Source: Lachnospiraceae bacterium (GTDB taxonomy: Bacteria; Bacillota; Clostridia; Lachnospirales; Lachnospiraceae). From it: a stretch of DNA of 19,732 nt. The notes under the pieces were generated by a model. It was not told where the DNA came from. It did not search any database and saw only the letters and a program-made list of their open reading frames with translations. Position numbers and translations under genes: made by a program. Location of the stretch: positions 1 to 19,732 of the forward strand of contig JABZIV010000036.1 of NCBI GenBank assembly GCA_015258095.1, read 5' to 3'. This document shows, one piece after another, positions 1 to 6,651 of the stretch (its first letter is position 1; the number at the start of each line of letters is the position of its first letter).

Positions 1-379
1 TCTCCGCTCTGTCCCTATTTCTTTTCTTTACAAGAATCGCCGTAGCAATCACGAGCTTTCCGGTATTGGAAATACTGACTTCAATGGACTGCCCTTTGAG
101 AGAATCAAAAACTTTCCGCGCATTTCCATATAACTTTACAAAAGGCTTTCCCAGTGCATCCCGCAGTACTTCAATCTCCAGGAGAGAAAAACCGCGCACT
201 CCCGTTCCGAAAGTCTTTGCAACGGCTTCTTTCACACTAAAATCACCGGCAAGGCGAGATGTCCTACCCTCGCTTTGCCGGCGCTCTTCTTCGGTAAAGA
301 TTCGATCGATTCTTCCTTTTTTCTGCAAACGTTCCATTCTCTCTATTTCCAGAATGTCTGTGCCTACAGATATCATCAT
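1..379 (-). CDS. acpS: Holo-[acyl-carrier-protein] synthase, 3' end cut by window edge
   Basis: Transfers the 4'-phosphopantetheine arm from CoA to a serine of apo-acyl carrier protein, in the cytoplasm; needed for fatty acid synthesis. Reading the minus strand from 379 or 376 gives about 125 codons with no stop before the edge. Family AcpS proteins are about 120-126 residues, so only the last few residues should be missing. Visible signatures (numbering from the 376 start) are VGTDILEIER near the N-terminus with the metal-binding Asp7, and AGDFSVKEAVAK with Glu50. The C-terminal motif reads SISN, with Asn104 where most AcpS proteins have His. The ATG at 379 overlaps the rex stop as ATGA. A GAGGAG ribosome binding site lies 5 bases before 379 and 8 before 376, so either start is possible. 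It is co-transcribed and probably translationally coupled with rex. Confidence 0.9.
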   Translation of the reverse strand, partial: MMISVGTDILEIERMERLQKKGRIDRIFTEEERRQSEGRTSRLAGDFSVKEAVAKTFGTGVRGFSLLEIEVLRDALGKPFVKLYGNARKVFDSLKGQSIEVSISNTGKLVIATAILVKKRNRDRAE

Positions 380-1008
380 TGCAACTCCTCAAAAACACGG
401 TAGGAAAGTCGCATCAAGCTTTCCGAAAGATGAACATTTTCCACAATAACATGCTTCGGCACTTCCAAATCCACATGCGCAAAGTTCCAAATGCCGACAA
501 CCCCGTAAGAAATTAACTCATCTACTATATTCACCGCAGCATCCTTCGGAATGCAAAGTGCAGCAAGACGAATCTTCTCTTTCTTCACTAACTCTTCCAT
601 GGCGCTCATGGGAGAGACCCGGATTCCTCCGGCTTCCTGCCCCACTACCAGAGGATTGTTATCGAAAATCCCCTTAATATCAAATCCTCTTTTACGAAAA
701 TTCGTATAATTTGCGAGTGCCATGCCTAAGTGTCCGGCACCGATAATAATCATGGAATGGGTTGTATCTATCTTTAAAATCTTTGCAATTTCATCATGCA
801 GTTTAGAAACATTGTAACCATACCCCTGCTGCCCGAAACCGCCGAAGTTATTCAAATCCTGGCGAATCTGCGACGCCGTCAAATGCATCCGGTGAGACAA
901 ATCCCCTGAGGAAATCCGTTCTACACCCTGATCCATCAGATCTTCCAAATATCGGTAATATCTTGGAAGGCGTTGAATCACCGCCTTTGAAATCTGTTTC
1001 TTTTCCAT
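376..1008 (-). CDS. rex: Redox-sensing transcriptional repressor Rex
   Basis: Rex is a homodimeric cytoplasmic repressor that reads the NADH/NAD+ ratio and in anaerobes controls fermentation and NADH-reoxidation genes. The product is 210 residues, the normal length. An N-terminal winged helix carries RLPRYYRYLEDL, and the typical GFGQQGYGYNV follows. The Rossmann NAD(H)-binding domain has IIIGAGHLGMALANY (GxGxxG), then FDNNPLVVGQ. A GTG start at 1017 is also open, but an AGGTG ribosome binding site ends about 7 bases before the ATG at 1008 and actually contains that GTG, so 1008 is preferred. The gene has its own promoter at 1065-1093 with a Rex-like half-palindrome, which suggests autorepression. 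Its stop overlaps the acpS start. No hairpin terminator separates it from the upstream transaldolase gene, so some read-through is possible. Confidence 0.95.
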   Translation of the reverse strand: MEKKQISKAVIQRLPRYYRYLEDLMDQGVERISSGDLSHRMHLTASQIRQDLNNFGGFGQQGYGYNVSKLHDEIAKILKIDTTHSMIIIGAGHLGMALANYTNFRKRGFDIKGIFDNNPLVVGQEAGGIRVSPMSAMEELVKKEKIRLAALCIPKDAAVNIVDELISYGVVGIWNFAHVDLEVPKHVIVENVHLSESLMRLSYRVFEELQ

Positions 1009-1064
1009 ACTTTTCACCTACTTTACCGGCTATTTCTTCCGTTTCATTGCCGTAATCCCTTCAC

Positions 1065-1093
1065 ACTATACTTACTTGTGAAAATGCTGTCAA
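1065..1093 (-). promoter_or_regulatory. Sigma-A type promoter of rex-acpS
   Basis: On the minus strand a perfect -35 TTGACA (1093-1088) is followed after 17 bases by TATAGT (1070-1065). This is one of the best promoter matches in the window and points straight into rex, giving a leader of roughly 50 bases before the ATG at 1008. Confidence 0.8.
1076..1093. promoter_or_regulatory. Candidate Rex operator overlapping the rex -35 box
   Basis: The plus strand reads TTGTGAA-AATG-CTGTCAA. The left half is a perfect match to the TTGTGAA half of known Rex operators (general form TTGTGAA-N4-TTCACAA or TTGTTAA-N4-TTAACAA). The right half keeps only some of the positions, including the terminal CAA. The element covers the -35 box and part of the spacer, so bound Rex would occlude RNA polymerase. 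Autoregulation of rex is known in several Gram-positive bacteria; here it is inferred. Confidence 0.5.
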
Positions 1094-1127
1094 TGCTCTT
1101 ATAGGAAAAAGTAGTAGTTTGTAAATT

Positions 1128-1784
1128 TTAAGAAGAGAATACTTTTCTATAATCTTCTTTGAACTTCTCAATACCGATATCCGTTAAAGGATGAGCAATC
1201 ATCTGCTTCAATACCTTGAACGGTACGGTAGCGATATCCGCACCCAGTTTCGCACATTCTACAACATGAATCGGATGCCGAACGGATGCACAAATCACCT
1301 CGGTCTCAATATCCGGGTACATGGAGAAAATCTCCATGATGTCTTCAATCAAAATCAGTCCGTCTGAAGAAATATCATCCAGTCTGCCCAGGAAAGGAGA
1401 AACATAAGTTGCACCTGCTCTGGCTGCAAGAATCGCCTGCGTTGCAGAAAAAACCAAGGTCACATTGGTCTTAATTCCTTCTTTGGAAAGTTCTTTTACT
1501 GCCTTTAAACCTTCTCCCGTCATCGGAATCTTCACAACCATATTCTTGGAAAGAGAGGCTATCTCCCTACCCTCTTTCACCATATCTTCGGCTTTTACCG
1601 TATCCGCTTTCACTTCTCCGGAAATCGGGCCGTCCAAAAAAGAAGCAATCTCTTTCAAGGTCTCCGTGTAATCCCGTCCCTCCTTCGCGATGAGGGAAGG
1701 ATTCGTCGTACAACCGGAAATAATTCCCATATCATAAGCTTCTCGAATTTCTTTTACATTTGCGGTATCAATAAAAAATTTCAT
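1128..1784 (-). CDS. tal: Transaldolase (small, FSA/TalC-type fold)
   Basis: Class I aldolase of the non-oxidative pentose phosphate pathway. It moves a dihydroxyacetone unit from sedoheptulose 7-phosphate to glyceraldehyde 3-phosphate, giving erythrose 4-phosphate and fructose 6-phosphate. The 218-residue protein is the short decameric type. The Schiff-base lysine is in VVKIPMTGEGL (K85). Start and fold motifs are KFFIDTANVKEI and SGCTTNPSLIAKEG. The active site has Glu in ISGEV and Phe in SPFLGRLDD. Transaldolases of this fold carry these residues, whereas fructose-6-phosphate aldolase has Gln and Tyr there, so transaldolase is the better call. Two tandem ATGs occur; the second (1784) sits 6-7 bases from AAGGAG and is favoured over 1787. 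It lies 52 bases after the transketolase gene and is probably in the same operon. Confidence 0.93.
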   Translation of the reverse strand: MKFFIDTANVKEIREAYDMGIISGCTTNPSLIAKEGRDYTETLKEIASFLDGPISGEVKADTVKAEDMVKEGREIASLSKNMVVKIPMTGEGLKAVKELSKEGIKTNVTLVFSATQAILAARAGATYVSPFLGRLDDISSDGLILIEDIMEIFSMYPDIETEVICASVRHPIHVVECAKLGADIATVPFKVLKQMIAHPLTDIGIEKFKEDYRKVFSS

Positions 1785-1839
1785 CATTCTCTCCTTTTCA
1801 TCTTTTTCTGGTTATTTTAGCGATTAAGCCGCTTTCTTC

Positions 1840-3822
1840 TTATAGAGACTTCGCAAGGTGCACAAGATTCTCCACTGTGAAACCGAATTTCTGAAAAAGC
1901 TCTTTCGCCGGTGCAGATGCGCCGAAACTGTCCATCGAAAGGCTCTTCCCCTTCAATCCGACGATATCTCCCCAGCCAAAAGAAGACAAAGCTTCTACAG
2001 AAATCCGCTTTGTAACGGAAGAAGGCAAAACTTTCTCGCGATACTCTTCACTCTGTAAGCAGAAGAGTTCTCTGCACGGCATGGAAACAACGCGAACACG
2101 CTTTCCTTCCTTCCGTAACTCTTCCGCCGCTTCTTCTGCAAGGCCAAGTTCCGAGCCTGTAGCGATAAAAATCATCTCCGGTTCCGGCTCTGCTCCCGAA
2201 AGAATATAAGCGCCCTTCAAAGCCTCTTTGCCATCCGGACATAACTGGGGAAGATTCTGTCTGCTTAACACAATGGCAGTAGGGCAATCCGTACTGCTCA
2301 ATGCGGAGAACCACGCTGCCGCAGTCTCTAAGCGGTCTGCAGGACGGAACACTCTGCAATTCGGTGTGGAACGAAGCATGGCAAGTTGCTCAATGGGCTC
2401 ATGTGTCGGACCGTCCTCTCCTACCCCGATACTGTCATGCGTCAAGACAAAAATCTGCGGAATCTTCATCAGTGCGGAAAGGCGCAGCATCGGCTTGATG
2501 TAATCACTGAAAACAAAGAAAGTTGAGGCGAAAGAACGATATCCGCCATGAAGGAGAATGCCGTTTGCAATGCCTGCCATCGCAAGTTCTCTTACGCCAA
2601 AGTGAATATTCTTCCCCAGGCGATTCTCCTTGGAGAAGAATCCTTCTCCTTTCATCTCTGTCTTTGTGGAAGGGGCAAGATCGGCAGAACCTCCGAAAAG
2701 ATTCGGCACGGCATCCTTTACAATCTGAATCACCTCTCCGGAAGAACTTCTTGTTGCCTCCGCTTTCTCTGTCTTCTCCCAGAGTCTATCGTTCTGCAAT
2801 AAGTCCAGCGCCTTCTTCTCGTCATGATAAGAAAGGTACTTTTGATAAAGTTCCGGATACTGCTCTTCATATTGCTTTCGAACCTTCTCCCAGGAGCTAT
2901 AGGCTTTCTTTTTCTCCTCTACAAGCTCTGTATAATGGGAATAAACCTCTTCCGGTACATAAAACGGCTCCTCATACTCCCATTGAAGAAATTTTCTCAT
3001 CTCTTTGATATTTTCTTCGCCGAGCGGTTCACCGTGGGCGGAGGAAGTACCCTGTTTCTTCGGAACACCGTATCCGATCTCCGTCTTTATCGTGATAAAA
3101 TAGGGAGCGCTATCATCCTCTTTCGCTTTCTGAAGAGCCTCCATAATAGCGGAAACATCATTTCCATCTTTCACAAGAAGGGTTTTAAAACCAAAAGCCT
3201 CCATCCGCTTTTCTACATTCTCGGTAAAAGCAATTCCGGTATCTCCTTCAATGGAAATGTGATTCGAATCATAAAGGATCGTCAGTTTGTGCAGATTCAA
3301 AGTGCCGGCAAGAGACAGCGCTTCAGAAGAAATCCCCTCCATAAGACATCCGTCACCACAAAGTGCATAGGTTCTATGGTCTACAAGAGGAAGTCCTTCC
3401 CGATTAAATTCAGCAGCAAGATGACTCTCCGCCATTGCAAAGCCGACCGCCATCGCAAGTCCTGCTCCCAAGGGTCCCGTAGTGGCATCCACTCCGGCAG
3501 TATGACCATACTCCGGATGCCCCGGGGTCAAAGAATTCATCTGTCGAAAAGACATCAAATCCTCTTTTTTTAATCCGCAAGAAAAGAGATGTAAGAGAGA
3601 GTACAATAACATCGAACCGTGTCCGGCAGAAAGGATAAAACGATCTCTGTTGTCCCACTGAAGATGCTCCGGATCAAAGGATAAAAATTTCGCCCACAAG
3701 GTGTAGGCAGCAGGTGCCGCACCCAGAGGCAATCCCGGATGCCCTGAATTCGCTTTCTGAATGCCGTCTGCAGAAAGTATACGAATACTGTTAATTGCCT
3801 TCGTCTCTATTTCCCTATTCAT
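1840..3822 (-). CDS. tkt: Transketolase
   Basis: Thiamine-diphosphate enzyme that transfers two-carbon ketol units between pentose, triose, tetrose and hexose phosphates in the non-oxidative pentose phosphate branch. The product is full length at 660 residues. Motifs in order are SGHPGLPLGAAPAAY, SAGHGSMLLYSLLHLF, the ThDP/Mg motif CGDGCLMEGISSEALSLAG with the downstream Asn in YDSNHISIEGDTG, SAHGEPLG, the catalytic-Glu segment HFGVRELAMAGIANG, and LTHDSIGVGEDGPTHEP. The family's N-terminal, pyrimidine-binding and C-terminal domains are all present. Tandem ATGs at 3825 and 3822 follow AGGAGG. The second gives 5-base spacing rather than 2 and is preferred. The gene leads a likely two-gene operon with transaldolase, supplying ribose and erythrose phosphates without the oxidative branch. 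Confidence 0.97.
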   Translation of the reverse strand: MNREIETKAINSIRILSADGIQKANSGHPGLPLGAAPAAYTLWAKFLSFDPEHLQWDNRDRFILSAGHGSMLLYSLLHLFSCGLKKEDLMSFRQMNSLTPGHPEYGHTAGVDATTGPLGAGLAMAVGFAMAESHLAAEFNREGLPLVDHRTYALCGDGCLMEGISSEALSLAGTLNLHKLTILYDSNHISIEGDTGIAFTENVEKRMEAFGFKTLLVKDGNDVSAIMEALQKAKEDDSAPYFITIKTEIGYGVPKKQGTSSAHGEPLGEENIKEMRKFLQWEYEEPFYVPEEVYSHYTELVEEKKKAYSSWEKVRKQYEEQYPELYQKYLSYHDEKKALDLLQNDRLWEKTEKAEATRSSSGEVIQIVKDAVPNLFGGSADLAPSTKTEMKGEGFFSKENRLGKNIHFGVRELAMAGIANGILLHGGYRSFASTFFVFSDYIKPMLRLSALMKIPQIFVLTHDSIGVGEDGPTHEPIEQLAMLRSTPNCRVFRPADRLETAAAWFSALSSTDCPTAIVLSRQNLPQLCPDGKEALKGAYILSGAEPEPEMIFIATGSELGLAEEAAEELRKEGKRVRVVSMPCRELFCLQSEEYREKVLPSSVTKRISVEALSSFGWGDIVGLKGKSLSMDSFGASAPAKELFQKFGFTVENLVHLAKSL

Positions 3823-3859
3823 CATTTCCTCCTAAATTTTGTCCAAGAGTTTCCCAATA

Positions 3860-3887
3860 ATTTTATCATAGCCCGTAAAAATGTCTA
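3860..3887 (-). promoter_or_regulatory. Probable tkt-tal promoter
   Basis: Minus-strand -35 TAGACA (3887-3882), 16-base spacer, -10 TAAAAT (3865-3860). It is the best match between tkt and the divergent tRNA-Ser promoter and leaves a leader of about 30 bases. The hexamers are each one base off consensus and the spacing is one short, so the call is moderate. Confidence 0.5.
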
Positions 3888-3932
3888 TCCGAGAAAGCAA
3901 AAAAGGATAGTTAAAAATCATACTCCTCTCTA

Positions 3933-3961
3933 TTGACAAAATCTCCCTTTTCCCTTACTCT
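3933..3961 (+). promoter_or_regulatory. Promoter of tRNA-Ser
   Basis: Perfect -35 TTGACA (3933-3938), 17-base spacer, weaker -10 TACTCT (3956-3961). It ends 14 bases before the mature tRNA. The -35 and spacing are convincing; the -10 is poor. Confidence 0.55.
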
Positions 3962-3975
3962 TTTTCAGGAAGTTT

Positions 3976-4061
3976 GCAGAGGTATCGAAGTGGTCATAAC
4001 GAGGCGGTCTTGAAAACCGTTTGTCCGCAAGGGCGCGTGGGTTCGAGTCCCACCCTCTGCG
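3976..4061 (+). tRNA. tRNA-Ser(UGA)
   Basis: The seven-base acceptor arms GCAGAGG and CCTCTGC pair perfectly and are followed by the serine-type discriminator G. The anticodon loop is CTTGAAA with anticodon TGA. The T arm is GTGGG-TTCGAGT-CCCAC. A long variable arm is present, as expected for a class II tRNA. CCA is not encoded, since the sequence after the discriminator is CGC. The gene is monocistronic, with its own promoter and a strong terminator 10 bases downstream. Confidence 0.95.
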
Positions 4062-4070
4062 CGCTGAACG

Positions 4071-4114
4071 TTCCGGATGCATCAAAAGAATGGATGCATC
4101 CGGAATTTTTTTAT
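4071..4114 (+). terminator. Rho-independent terminator of tRNA-Ser
   Basis: A perfect 13-bp stem (4071-4083 with 4093-4105, arm TTCCGGATGCATC) and a 9-base loop are followed by a run of nine T (4106-4114). Confidence 0.9.
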
Positions 4115-4167
4115 TTTGATTCCATTCAATCTCCTCTAGAGTAACTGCATCTCCAAGATTTTACATC

Positions 4168-4196
4168 TTGACTAGAATCCATCCAGATGCTATATT
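4168..4196 (+). promoter_or_regulatory. Promoter of tRNA-Leu
   Basis: -35 TTGACT (4168-4173), exactly 17-base spacer, -10 TATATT (4191-4196). The mature tRNA begins 11 bases after the -10, which fits a very short 5' leader. Confidence 0.8.
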
Positions 4197-4206
4197 ATTC
4201 CAGTTC

Positions 4207-4289
4207 GCAGAAGTGGCGGAATGGCAGACGCGCACGGTTCAGGTCCGTGTGAGGTAACACTCATGTGGGTTCAACTCCCATCTTCTGCA
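4207..4289 (+). tRNA. tRNA-Leu(CAG)
   Basis: Acceptor arms GCAGAAG and CTTCTGC pair, with discriminator A. The anticodon stem is CACGG/CCGTG with loop TTCAGGT and anticodon CAG. The T loop is TTCAACT. A long variable arm (TGAGGTAACACTCA region) marks a class II tRNA. CCA is not encoded. It reads CUG codons. Own promoter and terminator. Confidence 0.95.
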
Positions 4290-4296
4290 TGATATG

Positions 4297-4343
4297 AAAA
4301 CCCTGGGAATGAAGCCGAGAACGGCTTGAAACCTAGGGTTTTT
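4297..4343 (+). terminator. Rho-independent terminator of tRNA-Leu
   Basis: The outer 11-bp stem (4297-4307 with 4332-4342, one G-T pair) encloses a second hairpin AAGCCG-AGAA-CGGCTT (4312-4325) and ends in a run of T (4339-4343). It faces the opposing tRNA operon terminator about 20 bases away. Confidence 0.75.
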
Positions 4344-4364
4344 GCTTGCTTTTTGAACGAAAAC

Positions 4365-4390
4365 AAAAAAAGAAGGCTCTAAAGCCTTCT
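4365..4390 (-). terminator. Terminator of the Gly-Phe-Gly tRNA operon
   Basis: On the minus strand AGAAGGCT-TTAG-AGCCTTCT (4390-4371, 8-bp perfect stem) is followed by a run of seven T (4371-4365). It is placed about 50 bases after the last minus-strand tRNA. Confidence 0.85.
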
Positions 4391-4441
4391 AATCCTCTTT
4401 TCCGGATGCAATATATGCACCAATCTTATGAGAAAACGGAG

Positions 4442-4513
4442 AGCGCGAGACGGGAATCGAACCCGCGACCTTCTCCTTGGCAAGGAGACATAGTACCACT
4501 CTACCACTCGCGC
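4442..4513 (-). tRNA. tRNA-Gly(GCC)
   Basis: Minus-strand acceptor arms GCGCGAG and CTCGCGC, discriminator U as expected for Gly. Anticodon stem TCTCC/GGAGA with loop TTGCCAA, anticodon GCC. T loop TTCGATT. CCA is not encoded. Last of three tRNAs in the operon, 4 bases from tRNA-Phe. Confidence 0.95.
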
Positions 4514-4517
4514 ACAA

Positions 4518-4590
<73 letters not shown>

Positions 4591-4594
4591 AACA

Positions 4595-4665
4595 AGCGGG
4601 TGATGGGAATCGAACCCACGTATTCAGCTTGGAAGGCTGACATTCTACCATTGAACTACACCCGC
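4595..4665 (-). tRNA. tRNA-Gly(UCC)
   Basis: Acceptor GCGGGTG pairs with CACCCGC, discriminator U. Anticodon stem TCAGC/GCTGA with loop CTTCCAA, anticodon TCC. T loop TTCGATT. CCA is not encoded. First gene of the minus-strand tRNA operon. Confidence 0.95.
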
Positions 4666-4701
4666 AAACGTCCTCTCTCTTATTTCTGAGGCACGAACGT
4701 T

Positions 4702-4731
4702 ATATTACTATAGCCGTCACAATCTTGTCAA
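4702..4731 (-). promoter_or_regulatory. Promoter of the Gly-Phe-Gly tRNA operon
   Basis: Perfect minus-strand -35 TTGACA (4731-4726), 18-base spacer, -10 TAATAT (4707-4702). Lies in the 98-base gap between the LtrA-family gene and tRNA-Gly(UCC). Confidence 0.7.
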
Positions 4732-4763
4732 CGACTTTTTTTATAATTTTCCATACCCGGAAA

Positions 4764-5903
4764 TCAGTCAATATCATGCCCGATAACAAAGCGTTTTCCG
4801 GTCTTTTTCAGATAAAGATATACACTCACAAAAAGATTTGTATAAACATACATCGTGGTAATTTCTGAAACACGTAACGGATTATCCATATAGAGATACT
4901 CGGAAATAATATAGAGTGCCATCAGCCCAATACCGGCTTTAAGCAAAGTGCCATGACTTCGATAGATCGGTTTGGCATAGTGGTTCATACAGAGGAGACA
5001 GGCATAGAAACCGATCAAGGCAATCGCAAAAAGAACGGTGGACGGAAGAAAATACTTCTCTCCTTTTATAAATAACTCAAATGCAATGGTGATGGTGTTT
5101 AAGCAAAGGATAAACAGGACATGCAGAAGAATATAGAACTGTCCGGTACTGCTCCGCTTATGATTCAAAACATTATCATAGAAAAAAGCATAATGGAGAA
5201 ACATCCCCACTACGATAGCAAAGCTGCTGATATTGAAAAAGAAATTTTTCTCATGGTGAAAATACGAAGAAATAGAAATAATACTCTCTCCAAAAGTAAG
5301 AATAACAAGGAGCAGAGCTCTTTCAGATAAGTGGGCAAAATCCACCATTTTCTTTGAAAAAATATTCAACATAAAAAACCTGGCGATATAGCCGAAAAGA
5401 AGGGCAATAGGAGACAGAACAAGTCCGAAATGATAATAAAACGGAATGGAAAGAAGGATAAGAAGCGCCTCCAGAAAGAAATTCCGAAAATCAGCACGCA
5501 GCACGAGTATCCCTGACGGTTCACTACATTCTTTACTTCGGCGATAACAGAGATGTGCCAAATTGAAAAAAATCGCAGCAAAGGCGAGATGATAGCGCGT
5601 ATAGTGCTCCAAAAACGCTTTCTCCATGCTCGTTCCCATATAGAAGAGAAAGTACATATTGAGAAGCAGACTCCCGTAGTCCAGAAAAGATCTTCTGCCG
5701 AAACGGTTATAATACATCGTGGTCAGGTACCAAATCTGTAGTGCTACAAATAAGAGGTAATAAAATAATGCCATTTTTTCAAGAGAAGGAAATCCCCCTC
5801 CATGCGTAACCAGAGCATTTACCGTTCGAAAGGTATAGACAAAGATTAAGTCAAAAAACAGCTCAATATAATCTACCTTTTTCTCTTCCTGCAACTTCTC
5901 CAT
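4764..5903 (-). CDS. LtrA-family (low temperature requirement A) integral membrane protein
   Basis: A 379-residue, highly hydrophobic protein with roughly ten predicted membrane segments. Two hallmarks of the LtrA family are present: the N-terminal ELFFDLIFVYTF (residues 14-25) and HLSERALLLVILTFGESII (191-209), matching the family's H-ER-GES motif. LtrA was named from a Listeria mutant impaired in growth at low temperature; its biochemical role is not established, so no transport substrate is assigned. The start at 5903 has GAGG five bases upstream and lies 11 bases after the acetyltransferase stop, so the two are probably co-transcribed. The downstream gap to the tRNAs shows no convincing hairpin terminator. 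Confidence 0.85.
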   Translation of the reverse strand: MEKLQEEKKVDYIELFFDLIFVYTFRTVNALVTHGGGFPSLEKMALFYYLLFVALQIWYLTTMYYNRFGRRSFLDYGSLLLNMYFLFYMGTSMEKAFLEHYTRYHLAFAAIFFNLAHLCYRRSKECSEPSGILVLRADFRNFFLEALLILLSIPFYYHFGLVLSPIALLFGYIARFFMLNIFSKKMVDFAHLSERALLLVILTFGESIISISSYFHHEKNFFFNISSFAIVVGMFLHYAFFYDNVLNHKRSSTGQFYILLHVLFILCLNTITIAFELFIKGEKYFLPSTVLFAIALIGFYACLLCMNHYAKPIYRSHGTLLKAGIGLMALYIISEYLYMDNPLRVSEITTMYVYTNLFVSVYLYLKKTGKRFVIGHDID

Positions 5904-5914
5904 TCTTACCTCTT

Positions 5915-6463
5915 CTATTCTGCCAGTATGTCAAAAGCATTTCTGCTACTTCCGTCACGCACAAAGATTCTCCCGCAATAGGAAAATCCGAATGAACGAA
6001 TGGCATTCTGCATGGGAACATTGTCCTTGTGCGTATCAATGCGAAGATAAGGAATACGCTGTAAACAATATTGAAAGCAGAATTTGGAAATTCCCTTTGT
6101 TTTCCCGTCACTAACCAGACGATGGATGGTTCCATACTCCTTATCGCTACTCCATCTTCCCTCCACGATTCTCTTATAGGTCTGTTCTTCTCCTATGATG
6201 AATGCAAAATAGGCGACAATCCGTTTTTCTTCCGGCAAGGCATTGTCTTTAGAATGCATTTCCTCTAAAGAATGCTCTCCTGATTCCCCTTCCGTGATCA
6301 CATAAGCAACGCCGTTCTCTATATCCTTTTCAATATCCTCTCTGGCAGGATAAGCACCCGCCCATTGGCTTGCATTCCCGTTTTCCTGCATAAATTTCCG
6401 TGCTCTTATAAATAAAGGTAAAATAAAGGCAAGATCCTTTCTTTCCGCTTTTTCAATACGCAT
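5915..6463 (-). CDS. GNAT-family N-acetyltransferase
   Basis: A 182-residue single-domain protein of the Gcn5-related acetyltransferase fold, expected to move an acetyl group from acetyl-CoA to an unknown amine. Family features seen are the N-terminal IEKAERKDLAFILPLFIRAR, the WAGAYPAREDIEKDI block common in clostridial GNATs, the beta-4/acetyl-CoA loop region GTIHRLVSDGKTKGIS (residues 111-126), and LRIDTHKDNVPMQNAIRSFG (140-159) with FSYCGRI following. Residues 57-79, between two beta strands, form a glutamate-rich stretch that looks like a surface loop. Its GGGGGAG ribosome site lies very close to the ATG. It is the first gene of a likely pair with the LtrA-family gene. Confidence 0.88.
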   Translation of the reverse strand: MRIEKAERKDLAFILPLFIRARKFMQENGNASQWAGAYPAREDIEKDIENGVAYVITEGESGEHSLEEMHSKDNALPEEKRIVAYFAFIIGEEQTYKRIVEGRWSSDKEYGTIHRLVSDGKTKGISKFCFQYCLQRIPYLRIDTHKDNVPMQNAIRSFGFSYCGRIFVRDGSSRNAFDILAE

Positions 6464-6573
6464 TGCTCCCCCGCCCTACTTTCAATACTGCGCTAAAAAA
6501 TCCGCTTATCCTTTACAACAGTTTTTATGATTCTATCCTATTTTTCAGATTCTAGAAAGACCTCACGGAACAT

Positions 6574-6616
6574 AAAAAAAGAATGTTTCTTCTCTCTTGA
6601 AAAGAAACATTCTTTT
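6574..6616 (-). terminator. Terminator of the chemotaxis receptor gene
   Basis: A 15-bp perfect stem (6616-6602 with 6591-6577, arm AAAAGAATGTTTCTT) and 10-base loop are followed on the minus strand by T's to 6574. It lies 36 bases beyond the receptor stop codon. The A/T-rich ends make it potentially bidirectional, but no plus-strand gene precedes it. Confidence 0.85.
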
Positions 6617-6651
6617 AAAGTGAACTTGGTCTATAGAATACTTTTGACTGT

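Noticed and set aside
66..449. Plus-strand open frame of 127 codons at the left edge
   Set aside because: Antisense to acpS and the rex 3' end, both well supported.
1009..1017. Upstream GTG start for rex
   Set aside because: The GTG lies inside the AGGTG ribosome site that serves the ATG at 1008.
2824..3573. Plus-strand open frame of 249 codons
   Set aside because: Antisense to the conserved N-terminal half of transketolase; no ribosome site and no recognisable protein. Shadow.
4071..4412. Repeated CCGGATGCA segments (terminator stem and near 4400-4410) as a mobile repeat
   Set aside because: Only a short shared word, one copy being a terminator arm; no ends, duplication or further copies seen.
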